Position numbers and translations under genes: made by a program. From Megalonaias nervosa (lineage: Eukaryota; Mollusca; Bivalvia; Unionida; Unionidae), in the NCBI GenBank assembly GCA_016617855.1, contig JAECUM010009757.1:1-64000 (forward strand): DNA of 64,000 nucleotides. Direction: 5' to 3'. This document shows, one piece after another, positions 21,045-32,524 of this stretch. The notes beneath the pieces are model-generated. The model did no database searches and had not been told where the DNA came from. It saw nothing but the letters and a program-made list of their open reading frames with translations. The first letter of the stretch is position 1, and each line of letters opens with the position of its first letter.

Positions 21045-22624
21045 TACACCACTCCCTCGATAACTCGCGCCCTGATAACTTGTGAACCCGCTTATAATGC
21101 GGGGTCAGGCGTGGATCCCATTTTCTAAAACCAGAAATTACCCCAAAAATAGATTCCTATTTTATGAACTTTATGGAAATCGCTATCAAAATTAGCTACA
21201 AAAACTTTGATATATCACTCGTTTTATCGTTGAAAACAGTAGATAGAACCTGGAAATTTTAATCAACATTATGAAATACCAAATTAAAAAATAAGTCATA
21301 CAATTTTTTTACATTTTCTTTCCAAGTGACATTCCTAGCACACCGCAATTAATGATATGTAAGGAAATTTCGATCAATGAAAATGTCACTTACGTCGAGT
21401 GGAGGCAGTACTTTAATAAATAAATACAAATTAAATAATTTTTTTAACAATTGAAATTTGTGTTCTAGTTCTATCTTCTAGTTCCTTTTAAGTGTAATCA
21501 TCATAAATGCAATGTGTCCTCTTGTAATTAAACGTAAAATGTGTCAATCTACCGTAACAGCTATGTCCGCGAGCATTTCTCTGAGAACTTAGGTGCCGAA
21601 GGTGTTTTGATAACTGACTTGCAAAAGTATTTGTTGCATTGTTGCACTGAATTAAAAGCTGGCCTCCTTTGTATTATCACGTTAATTATGTCTTTTGAAT
21701 CAAATAATGGAGGTGAAATAAAAGAAAAGTTAAAAGGCACGAAAATCCTACAAACTTAAAATCTAGCTGCCCCGGTCATATGTCGGGTGAACTCGCTTCA
21801 CTTGATCAATTGAACACTGTTATAAATGTTATTGTGTATGTAACATAAACTACCTTAAATTAACTGATTCATTGGTAACTGTGATCAAAGATAGCACGGC
21901 AACCAAGCGAAAAGAATACTATACTTTGTAAAATAAACAGCTTGGTTTCACAGATACGGACCATTGTGGGCAAGCGAGTTTCAGAGAATTCTTGAACTGG
22001 CACTTTGAGATATCCTCAAGAATGATAAATAGTTCCATTATTACTTCCAATGAAATCACGATATCAGTACTGTACTAATTGAACAGCACAAAAATTGAGA
22101 TTCGATGTAGACGATTGACTCACGAAAATTTCGCTTGTTTTTTTAACAAAAGGAATCTTGTTTGGTGGTGTATCAACAGTTAGTCTGGTTTCCTGCTCTT
22201 TTGACTCCCAGTTTGGCAGGAAACAATGCCATACCACTCCGGGAACCAGACTCATCAAGAAAACAAAAAGCAGTGACATAATACACACGTTTTCGTGTAA
22301 ACATAATGGTTGTTGAAACCAGTTGGAACGATCTTTCACATGTTGGACATTTTGAAAATAAATGTTATTTAAACAGAATAACGAACAACTTCATTAGAAA
22401 AAGTGCGTTATTAAAAGTTATTATCGACGTGAATGTAAAATGAGGATTCAGTCATTAAACAGAGAAGTTCCCTAACCCCGACACCCCCCCACCCCCCCTG
22501 TTTTCTTGATGTCCAAGTGATTTTTTTCAATTTTTGGAGGTCCCTCGGTAACTCGCGCCCTTGCTTATAGCGTGGTCTATGTTTGTGGACCCCGTTGTAC
22601 ACGAGTTATCGAGGGAGTGGTGTA
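21045..22624. mobile_element. TA-flanked TIR element without recognisable transposase
   Basis: A 1576-base element between TA dinucleotides. Inverted ends start CACCACTCCCTCGATAACTC and are near-identical for about 23 bases. A second copy of the terminal motif (GGTCCCTCGGTAACTCGCGC) sits inside the right end at 22540. Inner ORFs (21541-21759 +, 22064-22339 -) match nothing recognised. It is probably a non-autonomous mariner/pogo-type element. Confidence 0.8.
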
Positions 22625-22629
22625 CATTG

Positions 22630-23660
22630 TAGTTTCTGAGGGTTTAGTTTTGGAAGTAAGTTAGGTTTACAGTCACTATCAGCATTTGCTCTTTGGTAAA
22701 AGTAGGTCAGCTGTCTATCACTGTCATAATTTAGTGATTGTATCAGGCATTATTGCTCAAACCAAAATGGTTTTTGCTATAGAACAGGAAATGTTTCAGG
22801 AACTTGTCACAGACATCAACAGGGTCTTCCCTAGAAGTGAAAATTCAGTTGGGGGCATCTTCCCTCGATTTGAATGAAAGAGGTGACTTCTCTGAGGTTT
22901 TGAGGGATTTAAAGAAGATAAAAAGGTTGGGCTTGATAAGTTGATGCATGATTTTCAAACATTATGTTGATTTTTTGATGTAGTGTTTGAGAAATTAGCA
23001 GCAATCGCATAATTACACATCCTAGAATAGACCCAGCATCGGCTTGGATGGCTTAGGCAGTTGAGCAGATAGTTAGATTTAGGAAGGTTTCAGACTCGCA
23101 CCATGGGTTTGTCATTCATACTTTGACCCTTTTGACACACAGATCCTATTCAAACTGCAGTCTATGTTCAGAATCACAGATCTAAAAGAAAATTGTGAAG
23201 ATTAAAGCATAGTTTGTAACCATAGGTAGCCTAATTTCCAAGATATATATATTGTTCATTACATTTGTGAAAGGGAAAACTTTCTCACATGACTTTGTTA
23301 TTTAGCAGCACTTTGAACTTTATGCTATATCATTCTTAGATAATGGAAGCTAAGTGCCCTTCCCAAGTCATGTTGAGATATCCAGACAAGAGTGGCTTAG
23401 ACTGGGATGAAATAAATTTGTACATTGCAGTCTGTCATTGATTTTTTCTGGTAACTGGAAATAATTAAATGAAAATTTTGATGTAGAATTTTACCAGATA
23501 TTTTTGGAAATAATTTGTTTGAATGAACTGAACTTACTGAAGACCATAAATTTTGCCAATCTGCATTTGTGTTTTTTTTTTAACCATAAATGTCTCATGG
23601 GATTTTTGATCTAGTAAACATTGCTTTATATTATTTCATGAAATGGGTTGTATCACAAAT
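22630..23660. other. Intron 3 stretch, no gene seen
   Basis: AT-rich intron sequence with no recognised repeat. The 63-codon ORF at 22686-22877 has no motif. Confidence 0.5.
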
Positions 23661-23672
23661 GTTGGTATAGGG

Positions 23673-23740
23673 CAGGGGTCAGCACACGTGCCACAAGGTG
23701 GCACGTCAAGAGGTTTTGTGTGGCACACAAAGGGCAGCCA
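23673..23740 (+). mobile_element. Possible end of a hAT-type element
   Basis: CAGGGGTCAGCACACGTGCC looks like a hAT terminal repeat. It contains a 9-bp hairpin (ACGTGCCAC/GTGGCACGT). No matching right end was found. Confidence 0.3.
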
Positions 23741-24104
23741 AAAATATTGATTTTAACAGTGTTACTCTCTTACTGATGGCATGCGCTAGTTCAGTTTGTA
23801 ATTAATCCAGAAAATAGTGACACTTTATGTAAAATAGGTTGCAGATGCCGGTTATTGGGTATCTCTCCTTTTTTTATAACTACCTTTTAGAAATTCTAGA
23901 GGAGATTTGCTGCCATGTTTGTGAATTTACAGGCATTTCAAGACAAGTTCAAACAAACACGATAGTAAGAGCATTATCCTTGGTCCTAAAAAATCTTGCC
24001 TAGGTACATGTTTTTCCATAATGTCTTTTTACTGCATTAGTGTGCTTATTGCAGAATATTTATATATTGCACCAGCAATGTTTTTCTATTGTTTTTGTCC
24101 AGCA

Positions 24105-24131
24105 TATGTATGTATGTATATATATATATAT

Positions 24132-24180
<49 letters not shown>
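24105..24180. repeat. (TA)n microsatellite just upstream of exon 4
   Basis: GTAT and TA repeats end 21 bases before the first base of TRMT44 exon 4. Only GTTATAACTGATATATTCACAG-like sequence (described, not quoted in full) separates them, and the usual pyrimidine tract is missing. Confidence 0.95.
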
Positions 24181-24182
<2 letters not shown>

Positions 24183-24201
24183 ATAACTGATATATTCACA
24201 G

Positions 24202-24270
24202 ATTTGGCCAGAGAAGACAGATCCTCAAAAGTTTGTGTATGAAGATGTAGCTATTGCAACCTATCTCCTG
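24202..24270 (+). CDS. TRMT44: TRMT44 coding exon 4
   Basis: A 69-nt exon (23 codons) between ATTCACAG and GTATGT, in phase 0 at both ends. It reads IWPEKTDPQKFVYEDVAIA then TYLL. This is nearly the vertebrate sequence VWPE.TDPEKFVYEDVAIA.YLL, the most conserved stretch ahead of the SAM-binding motif. It follows exon 3 directly (HFVK-IWPE). A candidate branch site TAACTGAT lies about 15 bases before the acceptor. Confidence 0.95.
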
Positions 24271-25179
24271 GTATGTATTGAATATGCACTGTATTAAAAT
24301 TAAAGCAAATTTTTTATATATTTGTTTAATGAGGCATTGCTTGGGCTATATAGAATTTGTCAACTTTACAGTATAAAGAAGTTCAAGGCCATGGAGGATT
24401 ATTAGTTGCTTTTTGTTGAGCCCACCTTGGCAGATGCTTGGGATAGTGATCACTTTGACATCTGTGTGCATGTCAATACATCTGTCCATATGTTCAATCA
24501 TATGCATGTCTGTCCACACCCTTGAATAGGGTCAGTTTTACAGGGGTTTTTTTTAAGCTTAAGCACAAAGTTTGAAATTATTATTTTATAGCTAAACAAA
24601 AGGCAAGCTCAACAAAAAGCGAGTTTCTTGTCTTGGTTATTTATCCCCTATCCTGTTCCCCATTAATTCCATATACCCCACTCTAACTTCATGATGGATC
24701 CAAATGTAAGTCTTTATTGTGGCTAAGTAGACCATCTCCAATCATTTCATCCTAAAAGACAAAATTTGATAGAAGTGGACGTTCTGCCCCCATTTTGATG
24801 AAAAAATAAAATTGATGAATTTCATGACTGTTGGGTTAAAGTATCCATCTGCACACAAATCAAACTGTTATACATTCAATATATTATAAATTTCTATTTC
24901 ATACAAAGCACAACCATGGAACAAAAGCACTGCTGTGTTAAACATTACAGAAAAAATGCTCAATCCGGTAGCTTCAAGCTCAAAATAAAATATGAACTCG
25001 GTCTTGATCCATGAAGAAATTCTGATGGATTGTCTGACCATTAAAAATAAACCTATATTTAGAGTATCATCATGGAACAAGGTGTTGTACAGGTGTTTAA
25101 AAGATAAAGTATTCACAGATTTCACTTTGTGGCATTGGAATTTTGCTGCCGTTGTATAGTATCTACCTTTGAGTCGGAG
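24271..25179. other. Intron 4 start, no gene seen
   Basis: AT-rich intron sequence. The 85-codon minus ORF at 24868-25125 has no recognised motif. Confidence 0.5.
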
Positions 25180-25996
25180 TGTTATGTATATCTGTATTAC
25201 GTGTGTTAAATGTTATGATTATAGATTGTAATGGTCATTTTTAAATGCCTTATATAGTTTTGAGATAGTGGTTTTGTTCTTTGGGATGAAATCATTTTGT
25301 TTGAGTAAATGTCATTGTGGCCTTTAGACCTTGGAAGCTGTAGAAGAAATCTTGTTGACGAATTTGATGGGGTTTGAGTTCAGGTCATTGGTCCCCCCCA
25401 CCCCTTAGAAACCAGGTGACCTAATTCCTGATTGGTTAGTTGCTAAAGGACCTGACCTTCTTGACAGTTAGGATGATCTAGAAATGATTTTTTTGACCCT
25501 TCTTCTGATTCAGAAATTGCGTCTTAGTTTTTTTTTTATATGTAAGGTATGTTAACATGAGAACTAGTTATATCTATCTTAAACATTGGTCCTAGTGGAG
25601 TCATTTAGATGCGTTCAGTTGAGAGGATTTATTTCATTTATTCATTGGAATGACAAGGTGCTCATAAACTTTGAACTATTAAATAGCTGTGAATTCATTT
25701 GAAGACATTTTTGATTATATCATTGTGATACATAAAGAGTGTTAGCACATCAAACTATTCCAGGCTATTGGTACATCAGCATATTTAGGATTGGACTTCA
25801 TTCAGAATACCACTGGAAGTCATTTGGAATACTGGATACATTTGTACTTGTGATAGAACTTTTAGGACTGTTTAGGATTTCATTAACCAGACTGTAAATT
25901 AGTTTTAGTTTTTCACTTTGTATTATAGGGAAATAAATTATTTGTTGAATTTTACATAACTACTGTTACTTTGCTTAAGACCACTAAGTTGTAACA
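25180..25996 (+). mobile_element. Solo LTR, family L
   Basis: It starts TGTTATGTATATCTGTATTA and ends TAAGTTGTAACA (TG...CA). The 3' part GGGAAATAAATTATTTGTTG also occurs in the LTR at 58228-59146, and the start matches that LTR and the one at 14330. No internal retrotransposon sequence adjoins it. Flanking bases (GGAG left, AGAG right) are only a partial target-duplication match. Confidence 0.6.
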
Positions 25997-27465
25997 AGAG
26001 TACCATTGTTGGTAAAGACACAGTATTGTGTTTTTCTTTCAGACAATAATGAAACAAATAAATTCAGATTTCTTTTAAACAATCGGATAATTATTTTTCT
26101 TTTCTTTATTCTTTTTTGTAATTGCCTTACATGCATGGCTCAATTTTTGGACAGACCCCAGTGGGGATCCCAAAAAGAGGCTGAGAGGCATTCTACAAAG
26201 TCATTTTTCTAGTTTAACAAATCAGAATATTTGCATCTTGTCAAATAATGTGAGGGCCATGGTAAATTGCATTATGAGACTTGTCCGTTAATGTGGAGAT
26301 ATTCCTAACTCCATTTCTTTACACATACATACTAACCTATCTAGAAATAAAGTATCTGAAGAATGCAGATGATGTAGAAGTAGAAGCACCTTAAATGTCA
26401 CAAAAAAAAGACGGAAATTAGTGATCACTATGGACTATTACATTGGTAGCCAGGAATAGACAGGGTCAGAAAAAGAGAACATCAGGTCTATCATAACAAA
26501 AAACAGAGTAGTAAGTATTTGTTTTCAACACATGTTGCTTTCATTGTGACATCACAGCTTGCGACATTAATCAGGGTTCATACTGGATCACACCTTTAAG
26601 TTAACCTCATCCAGAAATGTCCACATGATTTTAGCATTGATTTTCCCATATTTCTTAGGGTGTGTAAATAATGATTTTCCAGAGGAATATGGATATATGA
26701 GGAACCAAATAAAGTGAATAATTGCTGTTTAAAGGTATGTGAACTTAAAATTTAACGAATCACACCCATTACTGAAATAGTTCTGAATGCCTACATGACC
26801 TTTATGACTTTTACCAGGGAAAAGGCTGGCATTAATAAAGTTGTCACCAAAAAAATTGCCAACCTGAATATTTTGTCTCCAATTTTCAAAATATGTTGCC
26901 ATTATCCTAATACAGTACTATCTGTTTATCTTGATATCCCTGTTACCAAGGTAATGTTGTCGACTTACGTGGATGTAGAGATAAGTGGGGGAGGGCTACA
27001 AAAATCAGATTTCAATATACAAGTTAAATTTGTAAGAGGTGACTTGACATTATTGAGTAGGATTTACACTGAGAGAAAATAAACAGTTGAATTTTTTATT
27101 AATTGAAGACAAAACTAATCTGAAATTCATGTGTGTATTGTCAACTTTCAGTTGTGTAGAAGAATCCATAATGTGTACGAAAAATGAAAAATCCATAAAT
27201 TTTAGTATGGATCACATGTTAGAAAATGTATATATCATTCACATCACATTAGAAATCACAAGTAACATGTATGTTAAAAAAAGAATGTTAGTCCTTGTTT
27301 GATCTATATCCCACTGTCAACAAACATCTGTCACTAAACAATTAATTTAGATATTTATGGTTGTCAGTAGCATGTGGCTTTATAGTTGTTTACATGCCAC
27401 ATGTACATGGCCTAGATTTTGGTCAGCTGGAAACAGCTATCATGTTGCCAGTGCTGGTAACAGGA
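25997..27465. other. Intron 4 stretch, no gene seen
   Basis: AT-rich. The 95-codon ORF at 26795-27082 and its follower at 27087-27302 lack splice support and known motifs. At about 26905-26985 short pieces (TATCTTGATATCCC, GATGTAGAGATAAGTGGG) recall the TIR of the element at 38052, but they are too weak to call. Confidence 0.5.
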
Positions 27466-27467
27466 TG

Positions 27468-27796
27468 AGATTTGTGTGTATGATTTGGATTTTTAACGTA
27501 GCTTTAAAAAAATTTCAGTCATATCGCTACAGTGTCTGCAGTGTGGCAGTTTATAGCATTGTGTCGCACTGGGGCATCATATCGCAGACATGTAGCATGA
27601 TGTCCCACCCAGAACCATTATCCTAACACCAGGTCAACCAGTCCTTGCAATATCCTCTTATTGCTGAGTGCCAAGCAATGCAGCTGCTGGTACCACTTTA
27701 TAAGTCTTTGGTATGACTCGGCCGAGGTTCAAACCCATGACCTCCCACATCGAGGTGGATGCCCTAACCACTAGGCCACTAGAGCGGTCCCTAAGG
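27468..27796 (-). mobile_element. SINE family B copy, minus strand
   Basis: Minus-strand head (GGCCTAGTGGTTAGGGCATC, B box GGGTTTGAACCTC), body with GGGTGGGACATCATGCTAC and ACTGCCACACTGCAGACAC, and 3' end AAAGCTACGTTAAAAATCC. The ORF at 27357-27626 overlaps it by chance. Confidence 0.88.
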
Positions 27797-27799
27797 GGA

Positions 27800-28539
27800 T
27801 GAGGCTGTCAGTAGGGAAATGAGAACACATGAACAACATAAACATTTTAACAAACATCTTTGTGATCAAATATATATGGTTTCAAAAGATTTGAAGTTTA
27901 ATGGTAGCGATCATAAACTTAAATGTTTTTCCTGCAAAGTGGAAACTTTCACAGCATAATAAAAGTGTTTGAATCACATTGGAAAATGCAACAATCGATC
28001 AGATTCCATTGCTTTTGTTTAAGTTTGGTGCTGACTTCCTTTGATGAAAGGTGCTTTGCTTTTATCGAAGATGGTAGTTGGCTTGCTTTGATGAAGGGTG
28101 CATGTGCTACTGAAGTCACTGCAAACTTTTGAGGACCAAACAAATTCCAGTTTGTTATTGTGACGGTAACATCAAATAATTGATTGAAACCTTTTTGTTG
28201 TTTCATTTGCTTAGTATTTATACAGAACAATCAGTGCATCAAAGGTAATCATTTTCTTTGAAGTTTCAGCAAAACTACATTTTGGGTGCATAAAAAAAAA
28301 CCCCAAACAACAACAAAAATAATTAAAAAAAACATCACTTTGTCAAATGCAGCTGGCTCCTGTTCTTGCCTTCAGAGGTTAATCAATTGTAGCTAATCTG
28401 GTAGCATGTTTATCTGATTGTATCAGAACATACAGTGTACCAAGGCCAGGTGTATGCATAATCGGATTATGATGTAAAAATGCGTTTTTAAGACGGTTTG
28501 TCAGTTTGAATAGAGGATTTGTTTATGTAACAACAGATA
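27800..28539. other. Intron 4 stretch, no gene seen
   Basis: No recognised repeat or gene. A/C-rich simple sequence near 28290-28335. The overlapping ORFs at 27923-28230 on both strands have no motif. Confidence 0.45.
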
Positions 28540-29187
28540 AGCTCTGTAACGGGGGAGTTATACATTAAAGCCTCCTTAATTGATTTGGCGTTCGTTAGCT
28601 AGGGAATGACCTCCCACAGTGTTATTGCCCAGTGTGGACGGATAGATGGAACGTTAACAGATAGCTGAGCAAGGCTATTGAAAGAAATAACAACTACGAG
28701 CCCCCTTTTCCAATAAATAAAAATAACTTTAATCAATTAGTACATAACCAAAATTTCACTTTCAATGAATACAACAGACTTACTAAAATAAATGTAATCA
28801 ATTAATGCATAACCAAAATTTCACTTTGTATTAATATGTGACCAAAATTTCACTTTCAGTCCAACGGATTCACATTGATAGAATTTAGTTGCAGTGTTCA
28901 ATTTACATCATATTACGAGTGGTGAATTCTGAGTTAAATTCTACGCTTGACAGCATCACCTGGCATCTTCTCTTCTTGTCTTGTTTCCACGTCTAATGCG
29001 TGCTCTTTTTGGTCCTCCTTCTGACCCCTATTTATTCCGACCTCTCTTAGATGCGGATTTCCCCTTGACTCATCGGGTTTTCCCTTTCCTTCTCTTTCCT
29101 TTTTCCTTCCTTCCTTCTCGGAGTATAAAGCTGTTTCCTTAAATACGAGAGTATTACGAGAGCTAGTTAGGTTTCCAACAATTATTC

Positions 29188-29256
<69 letters not shown>
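29188..29256. repeat. (TA)n microsatellite inside the gypsy LTR
   Basis: About 34 TA units within the 3' LTR. Confidence 0.95.
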
Positions 29257-29260
<4 letters not shown>

Positions 29261-30619
29261 CTCTTTGTTAGTATTCAGATTGGCAATTCACACTGCACAA
29301 ATTCTGACATGATGTGATCTTAACAATTAACGGTCCTTACAAATTCCTGTATTTCGGTAAGATACACGCTATAGTTGCACAAATGACCTTAGCTTGAAGT
29401 TCATTGCCCTCGCCGCATGGCAATTGATTAGAAATTACCACGTGTTCTCTACAGACACATGTGACCGTATATACCAGCATACATTACTACACGTCTTATT
29501 TACATTTGACTAGTCAATTCGTGTTCAATAAGATAAATGTTCAATTACTTATGGCATAATATTCACTAAATCTAGCTACAATAACCAATAACCTGCAAGA
29601 TCATTTAAGCATTGTGAAATCATATATAAATGTACAATTATCCTTAACTCACGACAACAATATCATCCTACACAGGAAATCAATTTATGTAACCATAAAA
29701 AAATATGACACATCTGCATATTAGGGTTAAGTCATAAATCTCTATGAAATAATGCACATTGAATATCTGATTACATGCAGTCCGTCAATCCTATCAGTGA
29801 ACTAACTGTAAAATTAAGAATAAATTGCATACAACTCTCATAACCAGATTCCTATGGACTTGAATAATCAAGACATAGCATGAATCGTAAGCATATCAAA
29901 CACATTTGCATAGAACAAACAAATGAAAATAGAATATTATATTGAAACTAAAATTGCATACCTTAATGCCGTTCTTTCTTTCTCTCCCCACACAATCGTG
30001 CGTCCTAGCACTATAGCCTGTCGTTTTCTTTTTTCCAAGACAGCTATCTGACCTTTCTTTGTTAACGAGGGAAACACAATTCTATTGTTCTCACGGAGTT
30101 AGACCTTTAGTCTTCTCACAAGGCAAGAGTCGAACTAAAGAATTCTGAGCAAGTCGGTACACTAAATTCTAGTTTCCCAAAGTGTACGCCTTAATTCTTT
30201 CTGACCAATCGGAAGTAACTGTTCCTAAAATTCTGCCCAAATAATCACGTCTTTCATCAGATTTCACCAGCCTAAAATATGCTGCAATTAGCTTTCCTTT
30301 GAAGATCCATTATTTGACATAAAGTCCTCTCCCGACTGATACGGTTGTAAACTCTATGTACGCTGTGTCACTGTACCATTGTGATGACTCTGTCAAATTC
30401 TACTGAAGCTTAATGTAGACCCTTTTATGTTTCAGAGATGAAATAAGAGAATATCAGTGAACTTCTCAAGACCTTTTTGGCTAGACTAAGCTAACTTCAA
30501 TGTACAATTTATTCACATTAAGTTTCAATAAGTCTTCAAAATTCGCCACATTACATAGGCCCCTCTTTAAGAGTAAAATCTGGGATTTTGCTCTCCGAAT
30601 TTTGAAGTCGCAATTCAAG

Positions 30620-31170
30620 TTATTGTTTACATGTCCTGAAGTGACCTCTTCACCTCAGAATCAACTAATCTACTCATACAATCTGCTCCCACATTTGAGC
30701 TTCCTTTAATGTAACGCAATTGAACTTGATATTGCTGAAGAAATAACGACCATCTCATTAAACGACCATTCATCAATTTAGCTTGGGCCAAATAAGCAAG
30801 AGGTTGGTGGTCAGTTTCAAGAATAAACTTTCGCCCTTACAGGTAGCGCTGGAATTTAGAGATTCCAAAGATAATCGCTAAGCATTCCCTTTCGGTAACC
30901 GAATAATTACGCTCAGCTGGACATAACTTTCTACTACCATATGCAACAGGGAATAAGTTCCCATCATGTTCTTGCAGTAAAACTGCACCAAGACCACTGT
31001 CAGAAGCGTCGGTATGTAAAACAAAGTCCTTTGTCACGTCAGGTAGTCTCACCGGCGTCTGACGTCAACCTGTCCTTCAATGTCTGAAATGCCCTCTCAC
31101 AAGCGTCGGTCCAAATAACTTTCGTCGGAGCCTTCTTCCTTGTCAAGTCAATCAACGGGCTAGCAATAGC
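30620..31170 (-). pseudogene. Broken gypsy pol fragment: end of RT and RNase H
   Basis: On the minus strand the reading begins IDLTRKKAPTKVIWTDACE, the RT-RNase H connection of Ty3/gypsy pol. A one-base frame slip near 31065 follows, then FVLHTDASDSGLGAVLLQ, the RNase H start with its catalytic Asp, then YSVTERECLAIIF (catalytic Glu). An in-frame TAA follows near 30838. Past the stop come ETDHQPLAYL and GADCMSRL, the normal end of RNase H, and a stop near 30630 shortly before the polypurine tract. Integrase is absent. The nonsense codon and frame slip mean no working enzyme. Confidence 0.9.
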
Positions 31171-31429
31171 ACTTGACTAAGCTAACTTCAGTGTACAATT
31201 TATTCACATTAAGTTTCAATAAGTCTTCAAAATTCGCCACATTACAAGCTCCCAGTGCATTTTATATCAAAGTTTGTGGCTTCCTTTCATGGTGCCTTTG
31301 AATTTCTCCACCTCAAACCTATGATTGTATATACAAGTTTAAACAGCCAAAAAATGTTGTTGCAAAAAAAATTGCCAGATGGTGTATTTTGTTGCCAGTT
31401 AAAAATGAAATCGCAATTTGCAACATTGT

Positions 31430-31533
31430 CAAAGCCCAGCGCCTCCATTGTCAAAATCCAGTGCCTCCATTGTCAAAGTCCAGTGCCTCCATTGTCAAAG
31501 TCCAGTGCCTCCATTGTCAAAGTCCAGTGCCAT
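31430..31533 (+). repeat. 22-bp minisatellite
   Basis: Four full units and a partial unit of CCAGTGCCTCCATTGTCAAA plus two bases. Units start at 31436, 31458, 31480, 31502 and 31524. Because 22 is not a multiple of three, all three frames stay open across it, giving three overlapping ORFs (31255-31618) that are not genes. Confidence 0.92.
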
Positions 31534-31619
31534 CAGTGCTTTTACTAGAGAACACTTCATCCAGATTGAGTTAACCAAAAAGAAAGAGAAAAAACAAAAA
31601 ATGTGCATTTTATTATAAT

Positions 31620-32345
31620 TGTGATGAACAGTCCACAGATAACTCAGAAGAAACAACTTAGGAGCTGCCTACAGTGTCATTTTTAGTAACAAATAAGGCT
31701 GGCAATGTTTATGGATTTTACTTTGATGACATTTTTGATTTTCCATGCTTTATGGTGGGGGACTTCTCTCCTTGCTTGCTTTATGATAATACTCTACAGT
31801 AGAGGGGTAAATTCCTACAAATCACTAATTTGCCGTGGCAGGCATGCCATTAGCAGCTCCACTGTAGAGAGGCCAGTCAGCATTATTAATTGACATTTGA
31901 ACAGCCAATGAATGAAGACCACCAGTGGAAAGACCAAGACATCAAGAGTGGTTTACAGTTGGATACCATATCAAAACTCAGTCAACTTTATTTCAATTAT
32001 ATATCTGGACAATTAAAACAATTTTCAAAAGTCGTGTACATTCATTGCATATATATCTAGAATAGGTTGATCAACTTCAATAATTTATACTCTGAATCTA
32101 TTCATAGAAATCTGAACAAATTTACATGCAGACTTGATGAGAGGCACACCTTGCTATCTTCTCTTAAACATCATAAATTAATCCTTTTGTTACAAAAGAA
32201 AACTAATCCTCTGATATGGACAATTAATTTCCAAATGACAAGCAGTTGTTGTTTTGTTTGTTTGTTTTTTTTAGTAAAAAAAAAAGACTCCAGAAAACAC
32301 TGAATATACACTGAAATGTAAAGTATGTGCTTAGTCCCTAGACCT
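31620..32345. other. Intron 4 stretch, no gene seen
   Basis: AT-rich intron with short motif-free ORFs. A/T homopolymer runs near 32250-32285. Confidence 0.5.
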
Positions 32346-32348
32346 AAT

Positions 32349-32520
32349 GTGGGTTCATGAGAAAGCTTGCCAGTAGCTTCTCATGGGTCAGTGGTTCTTC
32401 CCGGGGTTTTCCAGGGTTCTTCCTCCACCAGTTATACTGGCTGTCATGTATAGACTATCTTGTGTTGAAAAATGGTGTTAAACCCTATAACAACAACAAC
32501 ACCAAAAACAACAACAGCAA
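32349..32520 (+). mobile_element. SINE family A, 5'-truncated copy
   Basis: It starts just upstream of GAGAAAGCTTGCCAGTAGC, so the tRNA-like head is missing. The Nin-like core (GGTCAGTGGTTCTTCCCGG, TTCTTCCTCCACC) and tail (GGTGTTAAACCC, CAACAACAAC) are complete. Loss of the 5' end is typical of incomplete reverse transcription. Confidence 0.88.
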
Positions 32521-32524
32521 ATCA

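Larger units (their letters stand above)
28540..31251 (-). mobile_element. Internally deleted Ty3/gypsy LTR retrotransposon with 5-bp target duplication
   Basis: The element 28545-31246 lies between exact AGCTC repeats (28540-28544 and 31247-31251), on the minus strand. The 3' LTR is complete (28545-30555, about 2.0 kb, TGTAATGTGG...CCGTTACA). A purine-rich tract AAGAGGGGCC abuts it, as a polypurine primer should. Only the first 72 bases of the 5' LTR remain (31175-31246, one mismatch to 30484-30555). The join then runs straight into pol. Gag, protease, most of the RT and the integrase are missing. The LTR carries a (TA)n run and three copies of ACCAAAATTTCACTTT. Confidence 0.88.

Noticed and set aside
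24021..24242. 73-codon ORF with IYIYIY run
   Set aside because: Mostly the TA microsatellite; only its last codons overlap exon 4 and in a different frame.
26795..27082. 95-codon ORF in intron 4
   Set aside because: No conserved match to TRMT44, no clear splice sites, and the flanking exons already join in phase without it.
31255..31618. Three overlapping ORFs with PPLSK repeats
   Set aside because: Produced by the 22-bp minisatellite, which keeps all three frames open.
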